In this document: piece by piece, positions 7,669 to 16,067 of the stretch | Layout of the letters: each line of letters opens with the position of its first letter | Position numbering within the stretch: the first letter of the stretch is position 1 | Source: an uncultured Campylobacter sp. | GTDB lineage: Bacteria > Campylobacterota > Campylobacteria > Campylobacterales > Campylobacteraceae | Reading direction: 5' to 3' | Length of the DNA: 64,000 nt | Assembly: GCA_934728065.1 (NCBI GenBank) | Contig: CAKVDW010000006.1 | Span: 1-64,000, forward strand | Program-made: the position numbers and the translations under genes | Notes under the pieces: model-generated | What the model was told of the DNA's origin: nothing | The model's database searches: none | Seen by the model: only the letters and a program-made list of their open reading frames with translations

Positions 7669-10600
7669 TTAAATTTTTGGCTTTGAATTTAAGGCTTTGA
7701 TGCCTAAATTTCCATATCTGTGATAAGATACACTTAAAGACTTTTCATTGTGATAATAAAGCAGTTCAAAACGCCCGTTTATAAGCGGTTTGGGCGCTAT
7801 GATGATTTTAGCATTTTGTGCCGCTCTTTTGTAGATAATATCATCTTTACTTGCCTTTGCGTGATAGCGCACGCGCTCAAAATTTGGGATTTTATCTGCA
7901 AAATCCTTTGAGCTTTCTTTGCTAAATTCAGCCTTTAAGTTTGCTTTTTCGCAAATTTTTTGCGCAAATTTCACCTTTTCGTTTTGGCTTTCATAGCTTA
8001 TAAAAAGTGGAATTTGCAAGGTGTTTGCAGCGATAATAACGCCTAAAATGTCGCTTAAATCATCATTTTCACAAAGGCGAAAAGCTAAATTTTTGATTTT
8101 GGTGTAAGAAAAAAGATTGTCCTCGCCACGAATGCTTACATAATCTTTTGCTAAATCAAACTCATTTTCCTTGTGATAAGCATAGCTTTGTGCCATTGTT
8201 AAAGCCTTGTTTAAGGCTTCTTTTTGCGCCCCGTCTTTGCCCTCAAAGCCTTGTAAAGCCTTGCTGATAGCATTTGAGCTTAAATTTTCATCGGCTTTTT
8301 CTTGGTAAATGCCTAAAAACTGCGTGATATAATTATAAATTCCAACCTTGCGCCCAAAGCCTATGGCGGATTTTTTTACCCCGCCAAAGGGCTGTCTTAA
8401 CACTATTGCGCCTGTTGTGGGCTTGTTTATGTAGATATTGCCCGCTTCAATATGAGTGTGAAAATACTCCCACTCCCTTTCATCTAAACTTTCAAGCCCA
8501 GCTGTAAGCCCATAGCCTGTGGAATTTACTATGTCAATGGCGTGTTTGAGATTATCAGCACACATTACAGTAAGAAGCGGGGCAAAAAGCTCATTTAAAT
8601 GCGTGAAATCGCCCTGTTTTGTGCCGTATTTTATGCAAGGACACATTAAAAGTTCGTTGTCGTTGATGAATTTTGGCGGCAAAGCCCATTCTTCATAAGT
8701 TTGCAGTTCATTTAAAGCCTTTGAAAGTTTTTGACTTGGCTTATCAGCAAGCGCGCCGATTTTGTTTTTAAGCTCAAAAGGCGAACCCACGCTTAAAGAT
8801 GCTGCTGCATCAACGAGGCATTTTTTAAATTCCTTATCCTCATACACTTCTTTTTCAAGCACGAGTAGCGAGGTTGCTGAGCATTTTTGCCCTGAATTTG
8901 AAAAGGCTGAATGAATGATATTTTTCACCGCTTGGTCTCTATCTGCCATTTTGCTGACAATGGTGGCGTTTTTGCCCCCTGTTTCAGCACTCAGCATTAA
9001 AGTAGGATTTGCTTTAAGCATAGCATAAGCTGTATCCTCGCCTCCCGTTAAAACGCTAAATTTAATGCTCTCATCGCCTAAAAGATGAGCTGATATATCA
9101 CTGCCCTTGCTTGGCAAAAAGATGAGCGCATCTTTTGGAATGCCAGCGTCCCAAAAACACTCACAAAGTTTGTATCCTGTAAGCATTGAAAGAGATGAGG
9201 GTTTGTAAATCACTACATTTCCAGCCGCTAATGGAGCAGCGATAGTGCCAACTGAAATGCCTATGGGAAAATTCCACGGCGCAATGACAACGCCTATGCC
9301 TTTGGGGCTAAATTTTGCGTTTGGATTTTGCGCTTTTAGCGTTTCAAGTGAATGCGGATAAAACTCCACAAAGTCTATCGCCTCGCTTACTTCTGGGTCA
9401 AGCTCTAAAAAGGTTTTGCCAACTTCTCTTGCGCCTATGCCGATAAGTTCGCCCCTTCTTTGCCTTAAATTCTGCGCCACGCGTGCTAAAATTTCATAAA
9501 TTTCCTCGTGGCTTTTTTGGTTAAATTTGGATTCTTTTGCCACACTTAAAGCTGTTTTTATCTCATTTTCGCCCGCTAAATGCACGGTTGCGATTTTTTC
9601 TTTTTCAAGCTTATCAAAAACTTCAAGCCTTGCAAGGTTTTTATCTTTGAGTTCTTCACCGATAACAGGATAAATTTCAAGCCCCTTTAAATGCTCAAAA
9701 TTTGCCTTTATATCTCTTGCCCACGCTCTATTTTGCGCTAAAATAAAATCCGTGTCGCTTTCGTTTGTGAATTTTTTAGTGCTAAATGAGCTGTTTGCGC
9801 TCTTTGTTTGATTTTTCTCGCTCTTTCTGTCTTGCGTTCTGTGTGTAGAATTATCAAGCGTTTTTATGCCCTTTAAGGCGTTTAAAAATAGCTCTTTTTG
9901 CGCCTCATAAGCCTTGTCATTTACTTTGAGATTGAAAAAATGGCGCATAAAATTGTCCTCGCTCGTGTTTTCATCAAGGCGGCGCACCAAATACGCAATG
10001 GCGTTGTTAAAATGCGCCTCATCGCACACAGGAGCGTAAAGGACAAGCTGGTGTAGCTTTGAAAGCTCATAAGAGCATTGCAAACTCATACCCTCTAACA
10101 TTTCAAAGGTAAAATACTCAAAGGCATTTGCCTCGCTAATGCGCGTGTAGGCGTAGGCTATTTCAAAGATATTGTGGCTTGCTATGCCTATGTTGATGAA
10201 TTTAAAATTCTCATTTTCAAGGATAAAATCAAGCATTTTGTTGTAGTTGCTGTCTGTGTCAATCTTGCGCGAAAAGGTTGGCAAAGCCCAGCCTCTTTGG
10301 CTTGCGATAGTTTCTTCACTTTCCATATTTGCGCCTTTGACAAAGCGGATTTTTATGGGCTGCATTCCCTTTTGCACTCGCTCTTTTGAAAAGGCAAAGA
10401 GTTTTTTAAGGTATTCAAAAGAATCAGGCAAATAAGCTTGCAGCACTATGCCAGCTTTTATGTCAAATTTAGCAATGCTCTCCATAAAAGCTGCCACAGT
10501 AAGCTCTAAATCCCTAAATTCCTCCATATCTAAATTTATAAATTTAGGCACGCCTTGCTTTTTTTGCTCACTCATTGCGATATTATAAAGATAATCAAGC

Positions 10601-11208
10601 CTTTTTACAACCTCATCTTTGGAGTAATCAAAATCGATAATGTTAATCTGCGAAAAAATCGTGGTGATTTTAATAGAAATATAAGTGATATAATCACTCT
10701 TTAAAGCCTCTTCGTATTTTTGTATGCGGTAAGTGCTTTCAGCCTCGCCAAGCACTTCCTCGCCGATTAAATTCACATTTAAGGTAATGTTATTTTCGCG
10801 CTTTCTTTTTGCAATGTGCGGCTTTAAAAAGCTCTCGTTTGCATCTAAAACCATAGCCTTTGTATCATCGCGCAAATGCTTTACAAAAAACGGCACGCTC
10901 AAATTTGGCGCAAGGCGACCAAAGCTCAAAAAACTTAAAAGCAAAAATTTCTCAAAGGGCGTGAAAAAGTCCGCTATGCCGTATTTATCAAGGGTATGAG
11001 CGATAAATTCAAAGCTCACGCTTGCATTTTTGGAGCGAAAAGCTCTGTCAAGTAGCTCGATGAGCATTACTTTGTTGCGCGGGTTTTTAAGTAATTTTTG
11101 CATTTTGTGGTGAAAGGCTTTTTCGCTTTGGCTAATGTTTTGCGAAATGGCATTTTGCAAATTTTGTGCTAAATTTAAGGTTTTTTCAAGGACGCCTTGC
11201 TGTGTCAT
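7669..11208 (-). CDS. putA: Bifunctional proline dehydrogenase / pyrroline-5-carboxylate dehydrogenase
   Basis: PutA oxidises proline to glutamate in two steps. The 1179-residue protein has an FAD-dependent proline dehydrogenase domain (about residues 130-430, with RFVKGANMESE and the R-R-[L]DEN segment near 410), a Ser/Thr/Lys-rich linker at about 455-490, and an aldehyde dehydrogenase domain (about 500-1000) with the catalytic cysteine in NSGQKCSATS and the glutamate in LSAETGGKN. A further C-terminal region of about 160 residues has no assigned role. No ribbon-helix-helix DNA-binding domain is present, so it is not the autoregulatory type. The ATG follows AAAGGAAAC. It is co-transcribed with putP. 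Confidence 0.96.
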   Translation of the reverse strand: MTQQGVLEKTLNLAQNLQNAISQNISQSEKAFHHKMQKLLKNPRNKVMLIELLDRAFRSKNASVSFEFIAHTLDKYGIADFFTPFEKFLLLSFLSFGRLAPNLSVPFFVKHLRDDTKAMVLDANESFLKPHIAKRKRENNITLNVNLIGEEVLGEAESTYRIQKYEEALKSDYITYISIKITTIFSQINIIDFDYSKDEVVKRLDYLYNIAMSEQKKQGVPKFINLDMEEFRDLELTVAAFMESIAKFDIKAGIVLQAYLPDSFEYLKKLFAFSKERVQKGMQPIKIRFVKGANMESEETIASQRGWALPTFSRKIDTDSNYNKMLDFILENENFKFINIGIASHNIFEIAYAYTRISEANAFEYFTFEMLEGMSLQCSYELSKLHQLVLYAPVCDEAHFNNAIAYLVRRLDENTSEDNFMRHFFNLKVNDKAYEAQKELFLNALKGIKTLDNSTHRTQDRKSEKNQTKSANSSFSTKKFTNESDTDFILAQNRAWARDIKANFEHLKGLEIYPVIGEELKDKNLARLEVFDKLEKEKIATVHLAGENEIKTALSVAKESKFNQKSHEEIYEILARVAQNLRQRRGELIGIGAREVGKTFLELDPEVSEAIDFVEFYPHSLETLKAQNPNAKFSPKGIGVVIAPWNFPIGISVGTIAAPLAAGNVVIYKPSSLSMLTGYKLCECFWDAGIPKDALIFLPSKGSDISAHLLGDESIKFSVLTGGEDTAYAMLKANPTLMLSAETGGKNATIVSKMADRDQAVKNIIHSAFSNSGQKCSATSLLVLEKEVYEDKEFKKCLVDAAASLSVGSPFELKNKIGALADKPSQKLSKALNELQTYEEWALPPKFINDNELLMCPCIKYGTKQGDFTHLNELFAPLLTVMCADNLKHAIDIVNSTGYGLTAGLESLDEREWEYFHTHIEAGNIYINKPTTGAIVLRQPFGGVKKSAIGFGRKVGIYNYITQFLGIYQEKADENLSSNAISKALQGFEGKDGAQKEALNKALTMAQSYAYHKENEFDLAKDYVSIRGEDNLFSYTKIKNLAFRLCENDDLSDILGVIIAANTLQIPLFISYESQNEKVKFAQKICEKANLKAEFSKESSKDFADKIPNFERVRYHAKASKDDIIYKRAAQNAKIIIAPKPLINGRFELLYYHNEKSLSVSYHRYGNLGIKALNSKPKI

Positions 11209-11549
11209 TTTGTTTCCTTTTAAAAGTCTTTTGTTTTATTGTAAACAAAAATTTCTATAAATTTAAGAAAAAATGTTTTTTTTTTTTGCTCAATGAGTAT
11301 TTGGGTAACATTTGATTTAAGGGTAAATAAAAACACTTTTTCAACGAGTTTTAATCAGTTTTAAAACAAAATTGAGATATTTTTTAAGTTTTGAGAAATT
11401 TCTCATTTTTTTCACATAGATTTCACCTTGTGAATAACTTTTCAAAATATGGTAAAATCTAGCTTTAAGCTAAATATTTTTCAAAAAAAATTTAATGAAA
11501 TTTTAAGGATTTTTGTGTATAGATAAAAAATATGTGAAAAATTTATCAT
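11209..11549. other. AT-rich intergenic region between the J-domain gene end and putA
   Basis: The 341 bases hold no open frame of note. They contain the putA promoter (minus strand), a T12 tract at 11276-11287, a perfect 12-base palindrome GAGAAATTTCTC at 11393-11404, and an extended -10-like TGGTAAAAT on the plus strand at 11450-11458 followed by the short hairpin TAGCTT-T-AAGCTA. No plus-strand gene follows that box. Confidence 0.6.
11238..11243 (-). promoter_or_regulatory. Probable -10 box of the putA-putP operon
   Basis: On the minus strand TACAAT lies about 30 bases before the putA start codon, after TTG-rich sequence. A run of 12 A (11276-11287, minus strand) lies further upstream where an UP element would be. 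Confidence 0.45.
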
Positions 11550-12356
11550 TTAGGTGTTATTTTTATATAAAGCTTTGAGATTATCATAAGCGATTTGAAT
11601 TTTTTCAAATTTTTCACGACAACTCGCTTGTTCTAAATGGTCTTTGCCTTGATGAGAATCAGGGTGATAAAGTTTTACCAAAATGAGATATTTTTGTCTT
11701 ATTTGATGAATATTATCATCAGGCGAGCAATCAAGCGTTTGAAAATACGAGCTAAAAAGCTTGGCTAAGGCTTTAAATTTCCATTTATCGCCTTCTTTCT
11801 TGCGCATTTTTTGCTTAAATTCTTTATATTCCTCATCATCAATCTTAAAATCAACACAGTATTTTAAATGCTCATTTACGCTTGCAAAACTTTCAAACAA
11901 AGCCATAGTTTCATCATCTTTGTAATGAATGATAAAAATTTTATTCATCTCATTATATTCACAAAAATGAGCCTTAAAATACTGTTTAATATAAGATACA
12001 AAGAGTTTTTCGTTTGTATCAAGCTTAAAAATCAACCCGCCTTGCCCAAACTCAACCTCCAAACAAATCACAGGCTTAAGGGCGTTTTCTTGGTTAAAAT
12101 TAAGCTTAAATGTTTTATGGTAAGAGCTGCTGAGACTGTCTAAATCCTCGCCATAACTTTCTTTATAACGCTTTTCAAGCAGTTTTAAAAAATACTTTCT
12201 TTGCGGAATTTCATTTTCTTCAAAGAAAGAAAAAATTTTATACTTCTTTCCTAAAACCTTTGAAAAATTCTTTTTTATCAGGTCTTTAAAATAATGAAAA
12301 ACACTAATGTCGTCAGTATTGACACTGATTGATTGTAAGCTTTGAACGATTTGCAC
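11550..12356 (-). CDS. J-domain (DnaJ-like) co-chaperone with N-terminal domain of unknown function
   Basis: The product carries a C-terminal J domain in about the last 60 residues with the diagnostic HPD motif ([11 protein letters not shown]), so it should stimulate the ATPase of an Hsp70 (DnaK). The first 190 or so residues are charged and have no recognised fold; the G/F and zinc-finger regions of true DnaJ are absent. I prefer a GTG start at 12356 because it follows GGGAG at seven bases; an ATG at 12386 is possible but lacks a ribosome site. Either way its start lies inside the bpt gene, so it is the last gene of the pycA-ORF49-bpt operon and translation is coupled. C. jejuni Cj1034c has the same arrangement. 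Confidence 0.82.
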   Translation of the reverse strand: MQIVQSLQSISVNTDDISVFHYFKDLIKKNFSKVLGKKYKIFSFFEENEIPQRKYFLKLLEKRYKESYGEDLDSLSSSYHKTFKLNFNQENALKPVICLEVEFGQGGLIFKLDTNEKLFVSYIKQYFKAHFCEYNEMNKIFIIHYKDDETMALFESFASVNEHLKYCVDFKIDDEEYKEFKQKMRKKEGDKWKFKALAKLFSSYFQTLDCSPDDNIHQIRQKYLILVKLYHPDSHQGKDHLEQASCREKFEKIQIAYDNLKALYKNNT

Positions 12357-13104
12357 TATATTTCTCCCATAAAAACGCATCTTCATCTAAAGAGCTTGTG
12401 CGCTCTAAAATTTCATTTGGAGTATAATCGGCTTTATAGGTTAATGATTGACATTTTTTTACAAAATATCCAAGATAAATGTATTTCAAAGCCCTTTTTT
12501 GCGCTAATTTAATCTCAGTCAGCAAGGAAAATTTGCCCAAAGAAAAATACGAATATTCTGGGTCATAAAAACAGTAAATACTTGAAATTCCATCTTCTAA
12601 AATATCAATCAAATCCACACAAACAAGCTTATTATCTATATAAAAGTCAAGTTCATAGCCAAAATCCTGCGCTGCATCAACATAGAGGTTAAAATACTGC
12701 CTAAAATTAAGGCTGTAAAGCTTCCACGCCTTTTTTTTCTGCATAAAGCTATGGTATTTTTCATACAAAAATAAATGCTCATCGCTTAAACTTGGCTTTC
12801 TTAAGATGATTTGAGTTTCTTCATTTCTTTTCAATACCCGCCTTAAACTCTTAGAAAAGATAAAATTCGTAGTTTTAACTCTAAGCCCTAAACATTCGTT
12901 ACATTTTTTACAAATGGGACGAGAAAAATACGCTCCAAAACGCCGCCAACCCCGCGAAACTAGCTCTTGATTAAGGCTTTTTGGGCAATCTTGTATGAAT
13001 TTGTATTCCATTATAGAACGGTGTCCCTTAATGTAAGGGCATTCATCTTCTAAGGTGCAAAAGCTGATTTGCCTTGGTTCATTATGCTCTTGCTCAAAAA
13101 TCAT
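12313..13104 (-). CDS. bpt: Aspartate/glutamate leucyltransferase (Bpt, Ate1-related)
   Basis: The enzyme transfers leucine from Leu-tRNA onto N-terminal Asp or Glu of proteins, marking them for ClpAP/ClpS degradation in the N-end rule pathway. The 263-residue protein has the N-terminal cysteine cluster of the Ate1/Bpt family ([10 protein letters not shown] near residue 16 and [12 protein letters not shown] near 67) and the C-terminal [19 protein letters not shown] segment, and is the expected size. Its ATG overlaps the stop of the preceding 49-codon gene (ATGA), and its end overlaps the J-domain gene. Functional specificity (leucyl rather than arginyl transfer) is inferred from bacterial relatives. 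Confidence 0.9.
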   Translation of the reverse strand: MIFEQEHNEPRQISFCTLEDECPYIKGHRSIMEYKFIQDCPKSLNQELVSRGWRRFGAYFSRPICKKCNECLGLRVKTTNFIFSKSLRRVLKRNEETQIILRKPSLSDEHLFLYEKYHSFMQKKKAWKLYSLNFRQYFNLYVDAAQDFGYELDFYIDNKLVCVDLIDILEDGISSIYCFYDPEYSYFSLGKFSLLTEIKLAQKRALKYIYLGYFVKKCQSLTYKADYTPNEILERTSSLDEDAFLWEKYSANRSKLTINQCQY

Positions 13105-13250
13105 TTTTTAATATCGCTATCTTTGATAAACTCGGCAAATTCATCAAGCAAACGCTTTTCCTTTGAGGTGTTGCTTTCATTTTCCTTTGGCTTTTGCTCT
13201 TTGACAAGTTCTTTTTTTATGTCTTTAAGGCTGTCTAAAAAATCTGTCAT
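13101..13250 (-). CDS. Conserved 49-residue acidic/basic protein in the pycA-bpt operon (Cj1036c-like)
   Basis: A 49-codon frame fits exactly between pycA and bpt, with ATGA overlaps at both ends: its ATG overlaps the pycA TGA and its TGA overlaps the bpt ATG. The product is almost all charged and probably helical (for example [13 protein letters not shown] and [13 protein letters not shown]), with no cysteine and no membrane segment. C. jejuni has a small gene (Cj1036c) at the same position. The perfect four-base overlaps argue strongly that it is translated. Its function is unknown. Confidence 0.8.
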   Translation of the reverse strand: MTDFLDSLKDIKKELVKEQKPKENESNTSKEKRLLDEFAEFIKDSDIKK

Positions 13251-14686
13251 TTTCGAGTATCCCTTATCTTTTTAAGCGTAGCGGCTATGGCGGCGATGAC
13301 TTCTTCTTTGTTTTCTTGGTGTCTGTCTTCTGTGTGTTCTAAAATTTCTTGCATATGCGTTTCGATGAAAGAAGTGTCAAAATAACCCCGCCTAAATTCT
13401 TTTATTTTGGTAATGGCGATTAAAAAAGGTATGGTTGTTCGCACATCATCAATGACAAATTCTTTCAAGGCTCTTTCTAGCTTGTTGATGACTTGGTCAT
13501 AACTTGTCGCTTTGACAATAAGCTTTGCAAGCAAACTATCATAAAATGGTGGTATGGTGTAGTCCTTGTAAATATGGCTATCCACACGCACACCAGGTCC
13601 TAAAGCTGGGTAGTATTCGCCTATTTTACCAGCACTTGGGATAAAGTTTTTCCACACATTTTCAGCTGTAATACGAGCCTCCACAGCAAAGCCACGAGCC
13701 TTAATGTCGCTTTGTTCTAAGTCAAGTATAGCTCCACTTGCAATGCGAATTTGACGAACAACCAAATCAACACCAACAACTTCTTCTGTGATGGGATGTT
13801 CAACTTGAATTCTTGTATTCATTTCCATAAAATAAAAATGGTTATAATCATCGAGCAAAAACTCCACCGTGCCAGCGTTTGAATAACCCACAGCCCTAGC
13901 TGCTGCTATGGCTGTAACCCCTATGGTTTTTCGTAAATTTTCTGAAATGCTAGGACAAGGGGCGATTTCGATGATTTTTTGATGACGGCGTTGTATGGAG
14001 CAATCGCGTTCGCAAAGGTGTATGATATGCCCGTAATTATCGCCTAAAATTTGAATTTCAATGTGGCGCGGATTTACCACATACTTTTCCATAAAGACTT
14101 CATCGTTGTTGAAAAAGGCTAGTGCTTCGCGCTTGCAGGCTTCAAAAGAGCTTTCAAGCTCGTCTTCTTTATACACCACGCGAATTCCGCGCCCGCCACC
14201 GCCACCGCTGGCTTTTAAGATGACAGGATAGCCTATGCGCTCGGCAAAATGCTTTATCTCATCAAGGGTGCAGTTGTTGAGCTTTTCGGTGCCTGGCACC
14301 ACAGGAATGCCGTTTTTACTCATCAAATACCGCGCTATGTTTTTGTTGCCCATTTTGCGTATGACATCGGCTTTTGGTCCTATAAAAATAATGCCAGCGT
14401 CCTCACACTCTTTGGCAAATTCATAGTTTTCGCTCAAAAAGCCATATCCTGGGTGAATCGCATCTGCCCCGCAAGCCTTAGCCACTTCGATGATGCGCGG
14501 CACATCTAAATACCCACGCACCGCATCAGTGCCTATGCGGTAGGCTTCATCGGCGATTTTTACATGTAAGCACTCTCTATCAGGTTCAGTGAAAATCGCC
14601 ACGCTTTTTATGTGTAAATCCCTGCACGCACGAATCACCCGAACGGCGATTTCAGCGCGGTTGGCAATTAAAATTTTATAAATCAT
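13247..14686 (-). CDS. pycA: Biotin carboxylase subunit, pyruvate carboxylase subunit A
   Basis: The 479-residue ATP-grasp enzyme carboxylates biotin on a partner protein. It has the family start YKILIANRAEIAVRVIRAC, the glycine-rich ATP loop KASGGGGGRGIRVV near residue 160, and the catalytic ELN-type segment FMEMNTRIQVEHPITEEVVG near 290. It could be AccC of acetyl-CoA carboxylase, but the order pycA-Cj1036c-bpt-DnaJ-like is that of C. jejuni Cj1037c-Cj1034c, where this subunit works with PycB to make oxaloacetate from pyruvate; the biotin-bearing PycB is not in the window. A minus-strand -10 box lies about 30 bases ahead of the ATG. Confidence 0.88.
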   Translation of the reverse strand: MIYKILIANRAEIAVRVIRACRDLHIKSVAIFTEPDRECLHVKIADEAYRIGTDAVRGYLDVPRIIEVAKACGADAIHPGYGFLSENYEFAKECEDAGIIFIGPKADVIRKMGNKNIARYLMSKNGIPVVPGTEKLNNCTLDEIKHFAERIGYPVILKASGGGGGRGIRVVYKEDELESSFEACKREALAFFNNDEVFMEKYVVNPRHIEIQILGDNYGHIIHLCERDCSIQRRHQKIIEIAPCPSISENLRKTIGVTAIAAARAVGYSNAGTVEFLLDDYNHFYFMEMNTRIQVEHPITEEVVGVDLVVRQIRIASGAILDLEQSDIKARGFAVEARITAENVWKNFIPSAGKIGEYYPALGPGVRVDSHIYKDYTIPPFYDSLLAKLIVKATSYDQVINKLERALKEFVIDDVRTTIPFLIAITKIKEFRRGYFDTSFIETHMQEILEHTEDRHQENKEEVIAAIAATLKKIRDTRK

Positions 14687-14718
14687 CTCAACTTTCCTCG
14701 CATAAAAATCTATAAATA

Positions 14719-14724
14719 ATTATA
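14719..14724 (-). promoter_or_regulatory. -10 box of the pycA operon
   Basis: TATAAT on the minus strand, 33 bases before the pycA ATG; TTTATAG and a GAGG ribosome site follow. Confidence 0.55.
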
Positions 14725-14976
14725 GTTGAAAAAAATAAAAAGAGTATAAAATTTTTTCATTTTTGAGAAATTTTTGAGTTAAAATTTTACTTACGCATAA
14801 AGTAAGTTTATTTGGCTAAATTTATACTTATTAAAAACGCTTTAAGGCAGCATAAATTCATCATTTATAGAGTTGTAATGTGATATTAATAATATAAATT
14901 TTTGATGATTATACACACTTAAACTATAAAATTAACAAAAATTGCAAATATACTTTTAATTTTTTTAAAATAAAGA

Positions 14977-14982
14977 TATAAT
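14977..14982 (+). promoter_or_regulatory. -10 box of argF
   Basis: TATAAT 31 bases before the argF start; the ribosome site AGGGGA sits at 15003-15008. Confidence 0.6.
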
Positions 14983-15013
14983 TCATTTTTCACTTAACTT
15001 TTAGGGGATTAAG

Positions 15014-15910
15014 ATGAGACATTTTTTGACTTTGAGAGATTTTAGCAAGGACGAGATTTTAAGGCTTTTAAACTTTGCGGCTGACATTAAGGCAAAGCCA
15101 CGCAAAGCCTTGTTAGATAAAAGTTTGGCGATGATTTTTGAAAAAAACTCCACTCGCACGAGAATGGCTTTTGAGCTTGCTATCACGCAGCTTGGGGGCA
15201 AGGCGTTGTTTTTAAGTAGCAACGACTTGCAGCTTAGTCGTGGCGAGCCTGTTAAGGACACGGCGCGGGTTATCGGCTCTATGGTTGATTTTGTGATGAT
15301 GCGCGTGAATTCTCATCAAACTTTGCTTGATTTTGCTCAATACTCCAAATGCCCTGTTATCAATGGTTTGAGCGATTTGTATCACCCTACACAAGTGCTT
15401 GGGGACTTGCTGACTATGAAAGAGTATGGAAAAAAGGGCAAAGTAGCCTTTGTGGGTGATAGCAACAATATGTGCAACTCGTGGCTCATAGCAGCGGCGA
15501 TTTTGGGGCTTGAATTTAGCGTGGCGATTCCGCCAAATTATGAAATCAACGCTGAAATTTTAGCTTTTGCCAAAGAAAAAGCGCGAAATTCAGGCGCGAA
15601 ACTCGACATCAGCACGGACAAAATGCGAGCCTTAAAGGACGCGCAAGTCATCATCACGGACACTTGGGTGTCGATGGGGCAAGAAAGCCAAAAGCAAAAG
15701 CGGCTCAAAGACTTTGCGGGCTTTATCATCGATGAAAAGGCTATGAGCGTGGCGGCTTCTGATGCGATTTTCTTGCACTGCTTGCCTGCGTATAGGGGCT
15801 TTGAAGTGAGCGAAGAAGTCTTTGAAGCGCACAGCAAAGAAATCTTTGATGAGGCGGTAAATCGCCTTTATGTCGTAAAATCCGTGCTGTGCTTTTTGAA
15901 CGAGTGCTGA
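15014..15910 (+). CDS. argF: Ornithine carbamoyltransferase
   Basis: ArgF joins carbamoyl phosphate and ornithine to citrulline in arginine synthesis. The 298-residue protein has the carbamoyl-phosphate loop STRTR (residues 46-50), YHPTQVLGDLLT near 126, and the ornithine-side HCLPAYRG near residue 255, all intact, and is close to the family length. The ATG follows AGGGGATTAAG. It stands alone on the plus strand and its end is followed within 32 bases by a truncated DUF262 gene start, so the region just after argF has been rearranged. Confidence 0.96.
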   Translation: MRHFLTLRDFSKDEILRLLNFAADIKAKPRKALLDKSLAMIFEKNSTRTRMAFELAITQLGGKALFLSSNDLQLSRGEPVKDTARVIGSMVDFVMMRVNSHQTLLDFAQYSKCPVINGLSDLYHPTQVLGDLLTMKEYGKKGKVAFVGDSNNMCNSWLIAAAILGLEFSVAIPPNYEINAEILAFAKEKARNSGAKLDISTDKMRALKDAQVIITDTWVSMGQESQKQKRLKDFAGFIIDEKAMSVAASDAIFLHCLPAYRGFEVSEEVFEAHSKEIFDEAVNRLYVVKSVLCFLNEC

Positions 15911-15941
15911 AAATAAGCATTTGGGATAAAAAGGATAAACA

Positions 15942-16067
15942 ATGGTTATTCAACAGAGTTCATTTAACCACTTCTTTTCACGCCCAAACACAGAATTCGT
16001 TATTCCTGTTTATCAGCGAAATTATGCTCAGCAAACTTTAAACAAAAAGCCACCAATACCAAGCTGA
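15942..16067 (+). pseudogene. 5' remnant of a DUF262 (GmrSD/SspE-type) protein gene
   Basis: An ATG with an AAGGATAAAC ribosome site opens a 41-codon frame whose first 29 residues match the start of DUF262 proteins, including the DGQQR-neighbouring signature FVIPVYQRNYA. The match stops after the alanine at 16028, just before the tryptophan usual in this family; the following 12 codons lie in the end of the transporter gene on the other strand. Full DUF262 proteins are hundreds of residues long and are often restriction or phage-defence nucleases (GmrS, SspE). This is a truncated start, hence a gene scar. Homology is by eye and should be confirmed by search. Confidence 0.7.

Larger units (their letters stand above)
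14687..15013. other. Divergent promoter region between pycA and argF
   Basis: The 327 AT-rich bases carry promoters in both directions: ATTATA at 14719-14724 (TATAAT for pycA on the minus strand) and TATAAT at 14977-14982 (argF). An inverted repeat ACTTAC-gcataaa-GTAAGT lies at about 14788-14806 and could be an operator. No gene is seen. Confidence 0.6.
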
